Of a stretch of 64,000 bases of DNA, positions 1 through 9,829 are shown in pieces. Both the position numbers and the translations under genes were made by a program. The first letter of the stretch is position 1, and the number at the start of each line of letters is the position of its first letter. The notes under the pieces are model-generated. The model did not search any database. It was not told the DNA's origin and saw nothing but the letters and a program-made list of their open reading frames with translations. Origin of the DNA: a virus; the IMG/VR virus record IMGVR_UViG_3300025141_016680, positions 34,045-98,044 of that record. One strand, 5' to 3'.

Positions 1-1318
1 CTGATTCGAACCAGTTTTTAGTCTCCTCACGAAGAATAGAAGGAGCGAAAGGCCTATACCACTGCCGATGCTTGACTTTCTCATTTATCATATCTTTCAT
101 GTGTGGGCTCCTGGGATCTGCTAGTATGCTTCTATTACCAAGTGCTCTACGACCTGACTCCGATCCTCCTCCAAAAACAGAAACTATATTTTGATCAGCA
201 AGAAGTTGAATTACTTCTGGATCATCTGCACTTCTTGTTACAACACTCTCTGCCTCTTTCTCGAGACAAGTCTTTATTTCTTCTTCTGTGTATGTCTTAC
301 CAAGATATGGTGTAAAGCTATCATTCCATTCTATTCTCGGATTATCTAGCACATGATGCCAGACAAATTGTGCTGCACCAATTGGAAGACCACCATCATG
401 AGGAGTGGGTGTAACATACACATTTTCGATATGAGGAAACCAGTCCTGTATCTTTCCCACCATTACAGAATTTAGGGATACGCCTCCAGCAAGACAAAGA
501 TTTTTAGTTGGTACCTGTGACAATATTGTCTCTAGCACATTTTTAAATAGATTTTCTGTAGCTTGTTGTAGACCGGCAGCTAGGTCAAACCTATCCTGCT
601 CACTTTGTTCAGCAATCATGGCCCAGGGATTTAGATAGGGATGTTTTGGATCCTTACCTGGGACCAGTGCTCCCTTAGGCTGATTTGTGGGCTTGTGTGA
701 AGCAATTTGTAGATCCACAGTCAGCATTTTTTCAAAATCATTGACAAATCTTTCTGGATTACCCAAAGCTGCCATAGCCATAACTGATCCGGCTTGGTGG
801 CCTCGGGGCCAGCCAGATTGTAGCTGAAAAATATATCGTGTTGCCCGGGTCCATAATCCGCCAAGATTAATTTGAGAAATGGGAAAGGAGTGAAGATGCT
901 GGATCTTATTGTCATTTCCTGTCCAAATTGTGAAGGCTGTTACAAAATTATTCTCTTCGGCGCCCCCGCCATCCATTGTTATAATTGTTGCCTCGGGAAG
1001 ATTGCTTGAAAAGAAGGTATTTGCTGCATGTGACTTATGATGCCCTATCACATATAAATTTCCCCCATTTTCACCTATGACTTCTTTTATTTTTTGAAAT
1101 GATTCATCGTAGTGTGTAGTTTTTGACACAGGTGAACACAGTGCAAGATGCTTTATCTCAGAAAAATTCTCATAATTCTCCATCAAAAAAGACAGAGAGT
1201 CTCCGGGTGGCTCCTTCTCTCTAATAAATCTCTCATACTCATCATGACGCACGGGTCGACCGTCTTCCATAATAAAGTAAGAACAATCATGCCCTGACCA
1301 AGATCCTGCAATTTTCAT
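1..1318 (-). CDS. Carbamoyltransferase, NodU/CmcH family (C-terminus cut by window)
   Basis: Open from the ATG at 1318 to the window edge (about 439 codons, no stop). The N-terminus MKIAGSWSGHDCS fits the family's Kae1-like ATPase start. Further in are YVIGHHKSHAANTFFSS (the conserved H-H-x-x-H-A region), an ITMDGGGAEEN stretch, LAGGVSLNSV, GGLPIGAAQ and FGGGSESGRRALGNRSILADPR, all hallmarks of NodU/CmcH enzymes that move the carbamoyl group of carbamoyl phosphate to a sugar hydroxyl via an adenylate. It lies 4 bp downstream of the GDP-mannose dehydratase and probably ends the same operon, so a nucleotide sugar or glycan hydroxyl is the likely acceptor. The acceptor cannot be told from sequence. 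Confidence 0.9.
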   Translation of the reverse strand, partial: MKIAGSWSGHDCSYFIMEDGRPVRHDEYERFIREKEPPGDSLSFLMENYENFSEIKHLALCSPVSKTTHYDESFQKIKEVIGENGGNLYVIGHHKSHAANTFFSSNLPEATIITMDGGGAEENNFVTAFTIWTGNDNKIQHLHSFPISQINLGGLWTRATRYIFQLQSGWPRGHQAGSVMAMAALGNPERFVNDFEKMLTVDLQIASHKPTNQPKGALVPGKDPKHPYLNPWAMIAEQSEQDRFDLAAGLQQATENLFKNVLETILSQVPTKNLCLAGGVSLNSVMVGKIQDWFPHIENVYVTPTPHDGGLPIGAAQFVWHHVLDNPRIEWNDSFTPYLGKTYTEEEIKTCLEKEAESVVTRSADDPEVIQLLADQNIVSVFGGGSESGRRALGNRSILADPRSPHMKDMINEKVKHRQWYRPFAPSILREETKNWFES

Positions 1319-1322
1319 TTTA

Positions 1323-2291
1323 TTATCTTTCCTTTAATCTATTCATGTCACATTCAACCATTCTTGTTACAAGCTGATCAAATGTTGTTGTGGGCTCCCA
1401 GCCCAGTGTATTCTTTGCCTTTGAATAATCTCCAATCAAAACATCTACCTCTGCAGGTCTCATGAATCTTGGATCTTGCTTGACATATTTTTTCCAATCG
1501 CTTATTCCTACACACAAAAATGATTTTTCTAAAAAATCCTCTACAGAATAGCATTCACCGGTAGCAATAACAAAATCATCAGGGTTGTCCTGTTGTAGCA
1601 TCAGCCATATCGCTTCTACATAATCAACAGCGTATCCCCAGTCACGCTTGGCATCGAGATTGCCTAGAGTTATATGATCTGACAAGCCTGATGCGATTCT
1701 GGCAACTCCATCTGTGATTTTACGAGTTACAAATTGCAAACCTCGCCTCTCAGACTCATGATTAAAGCAGATTCCCGAGCAATTGAACATGTCATATGAT
1801 TCTCGATAATTTTTTGTAATCCAGTGCCCGTATAGTTTAGAAACTCCATATGGGCTTCTTGGGTAAAAGGGTGTGGACTCGCTGGCAGGGCACTCAACAG
1901 CCTTTCCAAACATCTCTGAGGTGCTTGCCTGGTAGAACTTAACAGGCTTCTTGTACTCTCTTATTGCCTCTAGCATTCTAAGCACACCCATTCCTGTTAC
2001 ATTTGATGTGAGGCTTGGTGTGTTCCAGCTCTCACCAACAAACGATTGTGCTGCAAGATTATAAACCTCATGTGGCTCAGAATCAGAGAGTGCTCTGAGG
2101 AGTGAATTTTGATCTGTTAGGTCTCCAGAAAGAAAATTTATCTTTCCGACAAGATGACCTGTGTTAACTCTCTCTCTAAATGAGATGCGTCTTTCAAGAC
2201 CAAATACCTCGTAATCTTTCTCTAATAAGAGGTCGGCAAGATGACTTCCATCCATGCCATTTATACCTGTGATGAGTGCTCTTTTCTTCAT
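1323..2291 (-). CDS. gmd: GDP-mannose 4,6-dehydratase
   Basis: Short-chain dehydrogenase (extended SDR) that would convert GDP-mannose to GDP-4-keto-6-deoxymannose, entry to fucose, rhamnose or perosamine-type sugars. The Rossmann motif GINGMDG is at residues 9-15. FYQASTSEMFGK, TPFYPRSPYGVSKLYGHW (active-site YxxxK), FNHESERRG and FVTRKI match the Gmd signature order very closely; the loop carrying the E of NHES-x-RRG is specific to Gmd among SDRs. At 322 residues it is slightly shorter than most Gmds (about 325-370). A DegT aminotransferase and epimerases lie in the same run, so an amino-deoxy or deoxy sugar product is plausible. Confidence 0.93.
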   Translation of the reverse strand: MKKRALITGINGMDGSHLADLLLEKDYEVFGLERRISFRERVNTGHLVGKINFLSGDLTDQNSLLRALSDSEPHEVYNLAAQSFVGESWNTPSLTSNVTGMGVLRMLEAIREYKKPVKFYQASTSEMFGKAVECPASESTPFYPRSPYGVSKLYGHWITKNYRESYDMFNCSGICFNHESERRGLQFVTRKITDGVARIASGLSDHITLGNLDAKRDWGYAVDYVEAIWLMLQQDNPDDFVIATGECYSVEDFLEKSFLCVGISDWKKYVKQDPRFMRPAEVDVLIGDYSKAKNTLGWEPTTTFDQLVTRMVECDMNRLKER

Positions 2292-2364
2292 TTTTTACCC
2301 ATACTATTTTTAATCTTACCATCCTCCTATGAAGTCTTTTAATTTATTTCTAAATTTGAATGAT

Positions 2365-3285
2365 TCACTTAGCAAAGACTTCACAGAACATATCAAGATA
2401 CTGTTGCTTGTGAATCTTTATCTCATACTGTTGACAGTTTTTAAAGCCCTGATGAATATCATCTTCTGATGGGATATACTTCTGTGCTAGAATATCTCCA
2501 ATACAGCTTTTAGTAAGAATATTTTCAACAATTCCCACATCTGTTGAGATTATTGGAACTTTCATAGCAGAGGCTTCAAGTGCTGATTGTGGGCCGCCTT
2601 CGTACCTTGATGAAATTACGTAAAGATCACAACTTGCATACATCTTTCTTAATGTTTCAATCGATGCAAGTTCAAAATAGGTGTACTTGACTCCTGCTGA
2701 TTCTAATCTTTTGATAACATACTGTCTTCTGAACCCGCCCAATAAAACATGAAGATTATTGGTGTCTAAAGAATCAATGTAGTCACAAAAAATATCAGGA
2801 CCCTTCTCTAGTTTCGGAGTTATTAGATCGCTTCCCTCTGTGTCCCTTTGGAATGATCCGACTATATAATCATTCTCAGGTAGCGAAAGGTCCTGTCTGG
2901 CTTGCAACCTATCTTCAGGATACCATTTTGATTCATCATACCAATAGCTAATTACTTTAATTTTCTTATAGGTGAGCTTCTCGAGGTGAGACTTGGTCTT
3001 TCTATTTGGAACATGGTAGCAGTCAACAAACTGGTCTCTTATTAAGAAATCACGGGTTTTTTGTCGATTCATCTTTTCTGGAACAAAATGATGAACAGTT
3101 ACTATTACTTTTTTTGACTGCAAAATGCTAGGGGATATGTGATTCCAGCACCAGCCTGCAAGCAACCAAATAACGTTAGCTTCAAGAATATTTGGTGTGG
3201 TTATCTCTTTGTTGTTCTCCCACCACTCTTGCGCAATTCGATCACAAATCCAGCTCTCATTTGGTGCAAGAACAAAAATTTTCAT
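2365..3285 (-). CDS. GT-B glycosyltransferase (group 1 / GT4-like)
   Basis: Start taken at MKIFVLAPNESWICDRI (ATG at 3285), because this gives an ATGA overlap with the upstream glycosyltransferase; a longer in-frame start at 3300 runs into that gene. The C-terminal half has the GT-B donor-binding layout: VGSFQRDTEGSD, a DPNILH-like VLLGG strand, then CDLYVISSRYEGGPQSALEASAMKVPIISTDVG, the E-x7-E region typical of retaining GT4 enzymes. It would transfer a sugar from a nucleotide donor in the cytoplasm. Donor and acceptor are unknown; about 70 bp of non-coding DNA separate it from gmd. Confidence 0.82.
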   Translation of the reverse strand: MKIFVLAPNESWICDRIAQEWWENNKEITTPNILEANVIWLLAGWCWNHISPSILQSKKVIVTVHHFVPEKMNRQKTRDFLIRDQFVDCYHVPNRKTKSHLEKLTYKKIKVISYWYDESKWYPEDRLQARQDLSLPENDYIVGSFQRDTEGSDLITPKLEKGPDIFCDYIDSLDTNNLHVLLGGFRRQYVIKRLESAGVKYTYFELASIETLRKMYASCDLYVISSRYEGGPQSALEASAMKVPIISTDVGIVENILTKSCIGDILAQKYIPSEDDIHQGFKNCQQYEIKIHKQQYLDMFCEVFAK

Positions 3286-4271
3286 CAGTCTAGCAACCAC
3301 TCTTGTATGTGATCATCATCCTCTTCTTCTGATTCCACTATTTCGTAAACGATCTCGTAATCTTCTCTCGATGCTGCACTAATATCAATGGGATTTTTCT
3401 TCCATTCACCAAAGTCATCTATGGGCGCATTCCAACCAATGGGCTTTGCAAGCTCCTCTATTGAATATGGTCTACTTGGTGATTCTTTCAATTGAGAGAT
3501 ATCCACCCACTCATAATATTGATCATTGTCAGCAGACCAATATTTTCCAAATCTCTTATTTCCCCTAACTCTTGCATTTGTTCCTCGAGGATCCGTAAAG
3601 ATTCCCACACATACTGGAATCCACGGCAAATAAGTCTTCATCTTTGACGAGAATTTCTTTTCAATCTTCTCACTTAGATTTACCTCAGCATTTCCACCAT
3701 GTCCTGGTGTTTCCCAGCCGCCTACAGAAGCAATGACTGACCTTCTATATCCACAATCTCCGGCGCCGTTTACTTTAGATCGAGAGGAATCTAGACAAAA
3801 AATTGAATTATTTACTCTTATCTTTGTAAACATCGCTGCATTTAATCTTACTTTTCTTTGGCAGTCTATCAAAACCGATCCCACATCATCATTCTGCTGA
3901 AATAGGGAAACATAGTCCTTTAGCCACCCTTTTCTAATAAACTGACAATCTCCCTGGAGGGGAAATATTATATCTCCTGTTGACTCCTGAAAAATAATAT
4001 TGAGGGCTTCACCAAATGCGCTGATATGGTCTACATCATTTTTTCCTATCTTGCCCTTTTCTCCCGACCTATAGTCCTGCTGATTTATTACCTTCCATCC
4101 CTTCTCACGTAGTAAACCCAGGTATTCCTGTGTTCCTGGTTCTTCGCTATTATCATCTACACAGATAAATTCTACGTCATCATAATCTGAAACAGATTCC
4201 ATCAATGACTCTGCACAACTTCTAAGATAAAAAAGTCTATTGTAGTTATTGATTCCAAATGTTACTTTCAT
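3285..4271 (-). CDS. GT-A glycosyltransferase, family 2 type
   Basis: N-terminus MKVTFGINNYNRLFYLRSCAESL followed by FICVDDNSEEPGT is the standard GT2 start (nucleotide-binding strand, then V-D-D-x-S). A later FPLQGDCQF replaces the usual D-x-D, and VGGWETPGHGG resembles the acceptor loop. 328 residues, cytoplasmic, no membrane segment seen. It is followed by the next glycosyltransferase with a 1-nt (ATGA) overlap, pointing to translational coupling. The role within the glycan cluster is inferred; substrate unknown. Confidence 0.8.
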   Translation of the reverse strand: MKVTFGINNYNRLFYLRSCAESLMESVSDYDDVEFICVDDNSEEPGTQEYLGLLREKGWKVINQQDYRSGEKGKIGKNDVDHISAFGEALNIIFQESTGDIIFPLQGDCQFIRKGWLKDYVSLFQQNDDVGSVLIDCQRKVRLNAAMFTKIRVNNSIFCLDSSRSKVNGAGDCGYRRSVIASVGGWETPGHGGNAEVNLSEKIEKKFSSKMKTYLPWIPVCVGIFTDPRGTNARVRGNKRFGKYWSADNDQYYEWVDISQLKESPSRPYSIEELAKPIGWNAPIDDFGEWKKNPIDISAASREDYEIVYEIVESEEEDDDHIQEWLLD

Positions 4272-4312
4272 CTAAGCTTCCTCTTGATAATTCTAAGATA
4301 AAAAAATAAGCT

Positions 4313-5224
4313 TTACACATTATCGAGTAAATCTACAAAAACAGATTTATACTTTTTTGCAACTTCAGCGATATCAAAATTTACGCTATTTTCACTTTGA
4401 ATTGCTCTACTAAAATCCATCTCTGGAGGATTATAAAGTCTCACAGGAGAAAAATCCCAAAGATCTTCTTCTATTATCAGGCCAGACTCATTGACAATCT
4501 CATGTGTTCCACCTGCAGCTGAACAAACGACAGAGCATCCACTTGCTTGTGCATCAATTACCACGTTTGGACAATGATCTAGCCATGCTAGGTGTAAGAA
4601 CTTAGTAGATCGCTTAAACAGCGAGATTAAATCTTGCCATGGCATCTCTCCTGCGTATAGCACTCTATCATGACTTACTTGAAAGTCTGGATTTTTTCCT
4701 GCAACAACCAGGCAAGCATCTTCAGGTGCAAATTCTAAAAAATAGCGTACGTTTTCTGATAGTCTTTTGTGAGGCCTCCAGGCTGATGCGCATGACCACA
4801 CACCATTAAATTTATCAAGCACTGGATGCTGTATGGGTTTTATTTCTGAAATGAGGTCCAAGCATGTACCGTTGTGAATCACATTTCCATTCTGGTGCTC
4901 ACCAAACCATTTCTCAGTTAGCACTTTATTGAAATTAGACTGATAAATTACTGCACTTGCTGCATGAAATGTTTCACATATAGGTGTGTTGAGATGCTGA
5001 TAATCCTGGTCCGAGTTAAAATAAATTCCATCTAGCCTCTGGACGATGGGTGCAACCTTATAGGAAGCTGCTATGAATGATAATTGTATATCAATCTTTT
5101 GAGAATTAGAGATGTTGCTAACAGAATTTACGTCTAATTCAGTAAATGCTCTTGCTAATTTTCCAGCAAGAGCATTGGGACCTGAACTTGATTCAAAATC
5201 TACATTGTCAAATAGCACATTCAT
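4313..5224 (-). CDS. GT-B glycosyltransferase (GT4-like, atypical)
   Basis: MNVLFDNVDFESSSGPNALAGKLARAF is a common GT4 N-terminus (glycine-rich acceptor loop). GVWSCASAWRPHKRLSENVRYF gives the R-x-x-K donor-phosphate region, and LHLAWLDHCPNVVIDAQASGCSVVCSAAGGTHEIV the C-terminal donor site with N-V-V-I-D-A-Q in place of the usual P-x-x-x-x-E-A. 303 residues. Its ATG overlaps the stop of the radical SAM gene by 4 nt. Substrates unknown. Confidence 0.8.
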   Translation of the reverse strand: MNVLFDNVDFESSSGPNALAGKLARAFTELDVNSVSNISNSQKIDIQLSFIAASYKVAPIVQRLDGIYFNSDQDYQHLNTPICETFHAASAVIYQSNFNKVLTEKWFGEHQNGNVIHNGTCLDLISEIKPIQHPVLDKFNGVWSCASAWRPHKRLSENVRYFLEFAPEDACLVVAGKNPDFQVSHDRVLYAGEMPWQDLISLFKRSTKFLHLAWLDHCPNVVIDAQASGCSVVCSAAGGTHEIVNESGLIIEEDLWDFSPVRLYNPPEMDFSRAIQSENSVNFDIAEVAKKYKSVFVDLLDNV

Positions 5225-6750
5225 TCTATCTTATGAATCTCACCAGAATTTTTGTCGACAAGCATTCCTTTTTTATATTTTGTGTAGCGATGGTCATTTA
5301 TTTCTTCCCAAGCCTTGTCTCTTATCTTTTCTAGCTCGTCCGACGGGACAATCGTATTGATCATATTTGCCTTTTGCCAGTGCATTTTATCAGGATCATA
5401 ATCAGTTGAAAGATTTCCATCTCTCATAGCAGAGTCAAACATTGGAGTTCCTGGGAGCGGCATCACTAAAAAGAAGCTAGCAGCATCAAGACCATTATTC
5501 ATGCATTCTTTAGCAAAATTAATTGTATGTATAATTTCTTCTCTTGTTTCATCAGGGTACCCTATCATGTAGTTACCTGCAATTCTTAAATTATAATCCT
5601 TTAATGCCTTTAATAGGGCAGGAATATTTGACTGCTGAATATTCCATTTGCTTGACGCATACTTCGATATTATTCTAGGATTAGCAGATTCAAATGGCAG
5701 TGCTATATCTCTAAATCCTGCTTCTGCAAGTGTTTCTATTACTTCAAAGTCAGGTTCTCCGCTCTTTAGCAGATGAATAACATTGACTCCATTTACATCA
5801 AGAATTTCAAAATCTAAATTTCTAATCTTTTTAATTAGCTCAATTGCTCTTCTCTTCTTTCCAAAGATTGAATCATCTTCTATAAAGATTTGCTTAACTC
5901 CAAGTGACTTTAAAATATCAAGCTCTTTAAGAACTCTTTGATCAGATTTTATTCTAAATTTTCCAATAGGTCCTGACATTGTTCCCTTCCGTTCACCTGC
6001 TATATGACAGTATGTGCAGGAAAATGGACAGCCCAATGACGTCATCATTGAAGCATATTTTAATTCCTCATCAGGTTCAAAATGACCTCCGTGTGGCCTT
6101 CTAATTTTCCAATATCTGTCATTTGGAAGAAGGTGCCATGCTGGCAAAGGTAAATCATCAAGATTCCATATTATATCACCTATCGCACTGCTTTGCTTTG
6201 GTGTTCCATTTTCAAGGTATGCTACCATTGGAATGTGAGTAAAGTTTCTACTTCCGCTTTCTATAGTTCTTACTATTTCTACAATTGTTTTTTCTGATTC
6301 AGAAGTGCAGATAAGGTCAACACCATTATCAAAAAACTTTTTTTGTCTATGCCTTGCATTGACACCTCCTGCAACTATAAGCTTATCAGGAAATGTTTTT
6401 TTAATAAGCCTTGAAGTATTTAAAACCATTGTCTCCTGATGTGTGAAAATAGAGGTTAAGCCGACTATATCTGAATCAGCTACTTCTTCAAGAATTCTTT
6501 CATCCGTCACGCCTGTCCGCTTCATTCCTGTGGGTAAATCAGACGAAGTGTAAAATACGTCGTCTAGATTATCACTTTCATTTCCTACACATGCATCAAA
6601 TATTTTTACTTCTGTGCCGTTTTCTATCAGAGCTCCTCCTAGCATGGGATATGCTAAAGATCCGTTCGGCTTGCACATCATCTCGGGCCAAGTTTGCTCA
6701 GGAGGATACAAAAGTGTTACTTTGACTCTCTTTTTTGGAAAATTATGCAT
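5221..6750 (-). CDS. Cobalamin-binding-type radical SAM enzyme
   Basis: 509 residues. Residues 1-170 look like an N-terminal B12-binding Rossmann-like domain (TLLYPPEQTWPEMMCKPNGS, the P-P pattern common in this class; SDIVGLTSIFTH). The radical SAM cluster motif CPFSCTYC is at C241, C245 and C248, followed by IEDDSIFGKKRR and a TIM-barrel-like remainder with GYPDETREEI. Members use SAM plus a 4Fe-4S cluster for methylation, epimerisation or C-C chemistry. In this gene cluster a sugar or glycan modification is the natural guess. It overlaps both neighbours, so it is part of one transcript. Confidence 0.88.
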   Translation of the reverse strand: MHNFPKKRVKVTLLYPPEQTWPEMMCKPNGSLAYPMLGGALIENGTEVKIFDACVGNESDNLDDVFYTSSDLPTGMKRTGVTDERILEEVADSDIVGLTSIFTHQETMVLNTSRLIKKTFPDKLIVAGGVNARHRQKKFFDNGVDLICTSESEKTIVEIVRTIESGSRNFTHIPMVAYLENGTPKQSSAIGDIIWNLDDLPLPAWHLLPNDRYWKIRRPHGGHFEPDEELKYASMMTSLGCPFSCTYCHIAGERKGTMSGPIGKFRIKSDQRVLKELDILKSLGVKQIFIEDDSIFGKKRRAIELIKKIRNLDFEILDVNGVNVIHLLKSGEPDFEVIETLAEAGFRDIALPFESANPRIISKYASSKWNIQQSNIPALLKALKDYNLRIAGNYMIGYPDETREEIIHTINFAKECMNNGLDAASFFLVMPLPGTPMFDSAMRDGNLSTDYDPDKMHWQKANMINTIVPSDELEKIRDKAWEEINDHRYTKYKKGMLVDKNSGEIHKIE

Positions 6751-7540
6751 TTTTAGTAATCCACTCGTCGACTCTTTGCCTCCATCTTAAGATAATTGGA
6801 TCAGTGTGAAAATTTCTATATGATGAACGACCAACATGTGTAAATACAGGCTCTCCATTAATTTGATGTTCCTCACCTCTCATTCCTGCAGTCATAAACT
6901 TGGATCTTTCATCATTTGAATTTATTAAAGGTAGTGCTATCCCATCTCCGCCGCGTATCTTAATTTTAAAAGGTAGTTGCCAACCAACATCTAAGTCAAT
7001 AATATCCCCAGGATCCCTTCCAAATACTCTAGCATTTGTAGAATCAATTGTTATCTGTCTTGTCTTTGCAGGAGTAAATGATATACTGCTGCACATCTGC
7101 AATGCTTTCACTCTAAACAAACAGCATATAGCATTGGGAAATTTTAGATATTTTGATCCACTATACTCTGAGCCTATGATAACGATATCGTCATGAATTA
7201 AGCTAAGCATTTTTTCATCCCAGCTCTTTGCAAGAAAAGCGACGTCTGCATCAACTATCATTCCAAAATCTTCTGTCATATTGCTGAATAGTAAATCGAG
7301 ACAAAGTCCATGATCATGACTAGATATTGGATTATCATTTATTGCATCAATTATTTTTATCTCTGAGTCTGTGTCTACGGTTAATATTTCATCGGTATCG
7401 ACACTTTTATCATTTATTGCAAGTATAAATTCAACTCTTTTTTGATCACTTACAGTCATATTTGATGACCATATTAAATGTTTAACATAGTGCTCTGAAT
7501 TGATTCCACACGGAATCCCTATTTGAATTTTTGATTCCAT
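6743..7540 (-). CDS. Putative GT-A-fold glycosyltransferase
   Basis: 265 residues starting MESKIQIGIPCGINSEHYVKHLIWS, with EFILAINDKSVDTDE after the first strand and GMIVDADVAFLAKSWDEKMLS, where V-D-A-D-V is a good D-x-D metal/donor site. The C-terminal part (EEHQINGEPVFTHVGRSSYRN) is not recognised. Position between glycosyl-modifying genes supports a transferase role; the family is less clear than for its neighbours. Overlaps the radical SAM gene by 8 nt. Confidence 0.6.
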   Translation of the reverse strand: MESKIQIGIPCGINSEHYVKHLIWSSNMTVSDQKRVEFILAINDKSVDTDEILTVDTDSEIKIIDAINDNPISSHDHGLCLDLLFSNMTEDFGMIVDADVAFLAKSWDEKMLSLIHDDIVIIGSEYSGSKYLKFPNAICCLFRVKALQMCSSISFTPAKTRQITIDSTNARVFGRDPGDIIDLDVGWQLPFKIKIRGGDGIALPLINSNDERSKFMTAGMRGEEHQINGEPVFTHVGRSSYRNFHTDPIILRWRQRVDEWITKNA

Positions 7541-7546
7541 TTTAAA

Positions 7547-8644
7547 CTAAAAACTATTAACAGCTTCAACAACTGTTTTCCTATCCTCTTCTGTTAACCA
7601 CCATCCGACAGGAATATTCATCATTTTTGAACAAAATTCATCAGTCCCTGGTAAGTCATCTCTTTCAAACTTTTTATACACAGAGTATCTATCATTTCTT
7701 ACATGAACAACATCTGTTGCCACACCTTTGCTTGCCATATGACTCTTAAATTCATCCCTATTATCTACAAGAAGACTGTAGATCCAGCATGCAGACTCAG
7801 AATTTTTTGATCTTTTGAGCTTTTTAACACGTGAATTATTAATATTTTTATCAAAAAATGCACTATTATCCTGGTGACTTTTAATAAGCGACTTTATTGT
7901 CTTCATTTGCTCAAGCCCGATTAATGCATTTAAGTTGTTCATGTGAAACTTATATCCCCACTCTGTGACGTCCTGCTCCCATCGAGATTTTCCTGTCTTT
8001 GCAGTATACTTTCTGTCTAAACCAAACCACCTAAGGCTTTTTATCCTTTGGTCATCATCGTGGTTTTTTGAGCAAATTGCACCGCCGTCCGCGGTTGTTA
8101 AGTGTTTTATTGCCTGAAATGAGAAGCATGTAAAATCACTATGACCCCCTATCGGGATTCCATTGTATGTTGCTCCGAGAGCATGTGCAGCATCTTCAAT
8201 TACCTTTATATCAAAATCTCTTACAATTTTATTAATTTCATCTATCTCAAATGGCTGGCCGGCCCAATGGACAGCAGAAATAGCCTTTGTTCTAGGAGTT
8301 ATCTTTCTTTTAACATCACATGGGTCAATATTCCCAGTCTCAGGATCAATATCTGCCCAGACAAGCTTTGCACCAAATACAGATGCAGGCTCATTTGTTG
8401 CCATGCATGTCATAGGTGTAACAATTACCTCATCATCAGGCTGAATGTCACAAAGTCTAAACGCTAGTGTCAAAGCTGATGTGCAGCTATTGACAAGTGA
8501 ACAATTTTCATTCTCAACATATTCAGAAAACTCTTTTTCAAATCTATCTGAATATTCTCCTTCTGTCACCATGCCGTTTTCAAAAAGCTTATCTATTAAT
8601 GGTCCTAGTGTTCCAGGATTATGAACTTTAAAAAGATTTATCAT
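7547..8644 (-). CDS. DegT/DnrJ/EryC1/StrS sugar aminotransferase
   Basis: PLP-dependent enzyme that would aminate a keto sugar nucleotide. VNSCTSALTLAFRL (cofactor phosphate loop), VIEDAAHALGATYNG (aspartate over the PLP ring), FSFQAIKHLTTADGGAI (Schiff-base lysine in the K-H-L-T-T-x-D-G-G motif) and WGYKFHMNNLNALIGL are all in family order. 365 residues, normal length. Together with the dehydratase and epimerases it suggests synthesis of an amino-deoxyhexose. The start region overlaps the end of the DUF2061-like gene by 17 nt. Confidence 0.9.
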   Translation of the reverse strand: MINLFKVHNPGTLGPLIDKLFENGMVTEGEYSDRFEKEFSEYVENENCSLVNSCTSALTLAFRLCDIQPDDEVIVTPMTCMATNEPASVFGAKLVWADIDPETGNIDPCDVKRKITPRTKAISAVHWAGQPFEIDEINKIVRDFDIKVIEDAAHALGATYNGIPIGGHSDFTCFSFQAIKHLTTADGGAICSKNHDDDQRIKSLRWFGLDRKYTAKTGKSRWEQDVTEWGYKFHMNNLNALIGLEQMKTIKSLIKSHQDNSAFFDKNINNSRVKKLKRSKNSESACWIYSLLVDNRDEFKSHMASKGVATDVVHVRNDRYSVYKKFERDDLPGTDEFCSKMMNIPVGWWLTEEDRKTVVEAVNSF

Positions 8645-8864
8645 TGCTGTCTCCTATTTTTTGACTGTACACTTTTCCATACGAAATACGATTACACGTC
8701 CTTTCAAAGAAATAATATATGATAAAACCGCTAATGTTCATGTAAAACGCATTAATAATAGCCCTTTCTGACACATCTGACACAAGAATAATAAAGCTAT
8801 TAAGTATAGCAATAATTCTCCATATCAAAGATTTTAAAAGGCTTCTAGTTTTTGTTTCAATCAT
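8628..8864 (-). CDS. Small membrane protein, DUF2061-like
   Basis: 78 residues. TKTRSLLKSLIWRIIAILNSFIILV and FYMNISGFIIYYFFERTCNRISYG match the DUF2061 pattern: a basic (K)RSLxKxxxWRI start, two membrane helices, then a YxxER-x-W/CxRI tail. Often found beside sugar-nucleotide genes; the function is unknown. It is coupled on both sides: 4-nt overlap with the epimerase upstream and 17 nt with the aminotransferase downstream. Confidence 0.75.
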   Translation of the reverse strand: MIETKTRSLLKSLIWRIIAILNSFIILVSDVSERAIINAFYMNISGFIIYYFFERTCNRISYGKVYSQKIGDSNDKSF

Positions 8865-9829
8865 TGCTGTTTTCCAAATAGCTCTTCAAAGACCTTAATA
8901 TTATAGTAAGTCTTATCGTCAAAGCTATATGTTGATAAGTCTATATTTCTTAAAATTTCATTAACAGAGTCTCCAGGAGAAAACTGAGGAACGAAATCAA
9001 GCTGATCTTTTATCTTGTTATTTGTTACTTTATAGTTTCTACATTCTGGAATATTTTTAATCTCTATGTCTACAGTGATCCCATTATTTAATAACTCATC
9101 TCTAATTTCATCAGCTAAGCGGCCCATTGTGTAATTGTCATATGATACATTAAATACACCTGTTATTTCTGGGCTTGCTTCAATTGCCCTGATGTATGCT
9201 GTGGCGATGTCACGTACATCTGTTAAAGGTCGCCATACACTAGGGTTATTTACAACTATCTTTCCCTCTGTCAGCGCAAACTTTGTCATTGTGTTTACAA
9301 CAAGATCATATCTCATTCTCTTGGAATACCCACCTACCGTTCCCTTTCTAAGAGATATTGGTCTAAATGTTTCATCTTCAAAGCTCATAACAGCACTCTC
9401 ACCCAACATTTTTGAAATACCGTATGGAAATTTTGGAGAAACATGAGAGCTCTCATTCATCAATTTATCAGCTGTATATCCATAAATACTGCATGAACTT
9501 GCATACACAAATCTTTGCACGCCTGCTTCCTTAGAAATAAATGCAAGATACGTTGGTGAGGATGCATTCTCAACAAAGTTCATAGATGGGTTAAAGTTTG
9601 CCATTGGATCATTTGACACACCAGCCATAAAGATGACAACGTCAAATCCAGAAACATCGTCTGGAGTTAGTGACCTAATATCAGCATTAATTATATTTGT
9701 TTCATCTGGAAGACTATTTCCAAACCACAGTAAATCTACAACAGTAACATCATACTGTCTTTCAATTAGTTTTGGTACTAAGACTGAGCCGATATATCCT
9801 GCGCCGCCTGCAATTAGAATTTTTTTCAT
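8861..9829 (-). CDS. NAD-dependent epimerase/dehydratase (extended SDR)
   Basis: Rossmann motif GGAGYIG at residues 8-14, ADIRSL after the third strand, FVYASSCSIYG, and FPYGISKMLGE with the catalytic YxxxK. 322 residues, typical for GalE/RmlB/RfbG-like enzymes, and acting on a nucleotide-linked hexose. The exact reaction (4-epimerase, 4-reductase or decarboxylase) cannot be assigned. It overlaps the RmlC-like gene by a single base. Confidence 0.85.
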   Translation of the reverse strand: MKKILIAGGAGYIGSVLVPKLIERQYDVTVVDLLWFGNSLPDETNIINADIRSLTPDDVSGFDVVIFMAGVSNDPMANFNPSMNFVENASSPTYLAFISKEAGVQRFVYASSCSIYGYTADKLMNESSHVSPKFPYGISKMLGESAVMSFEDETFRPISLRKGTVGGYSKRMRYDLVVNTMTKFALTEGKIVVNNPSVWRPLTDVRDIATAYIRAIEASPEITGVFNVSYDNYTMGRLADEIRDELLNNGITVDIEIKNIPECRNYKVTNNKIKDQLDFVPQFSPGDSVNEILRNIDLSTYSFDDKTYYNIKVFEELFGKQQ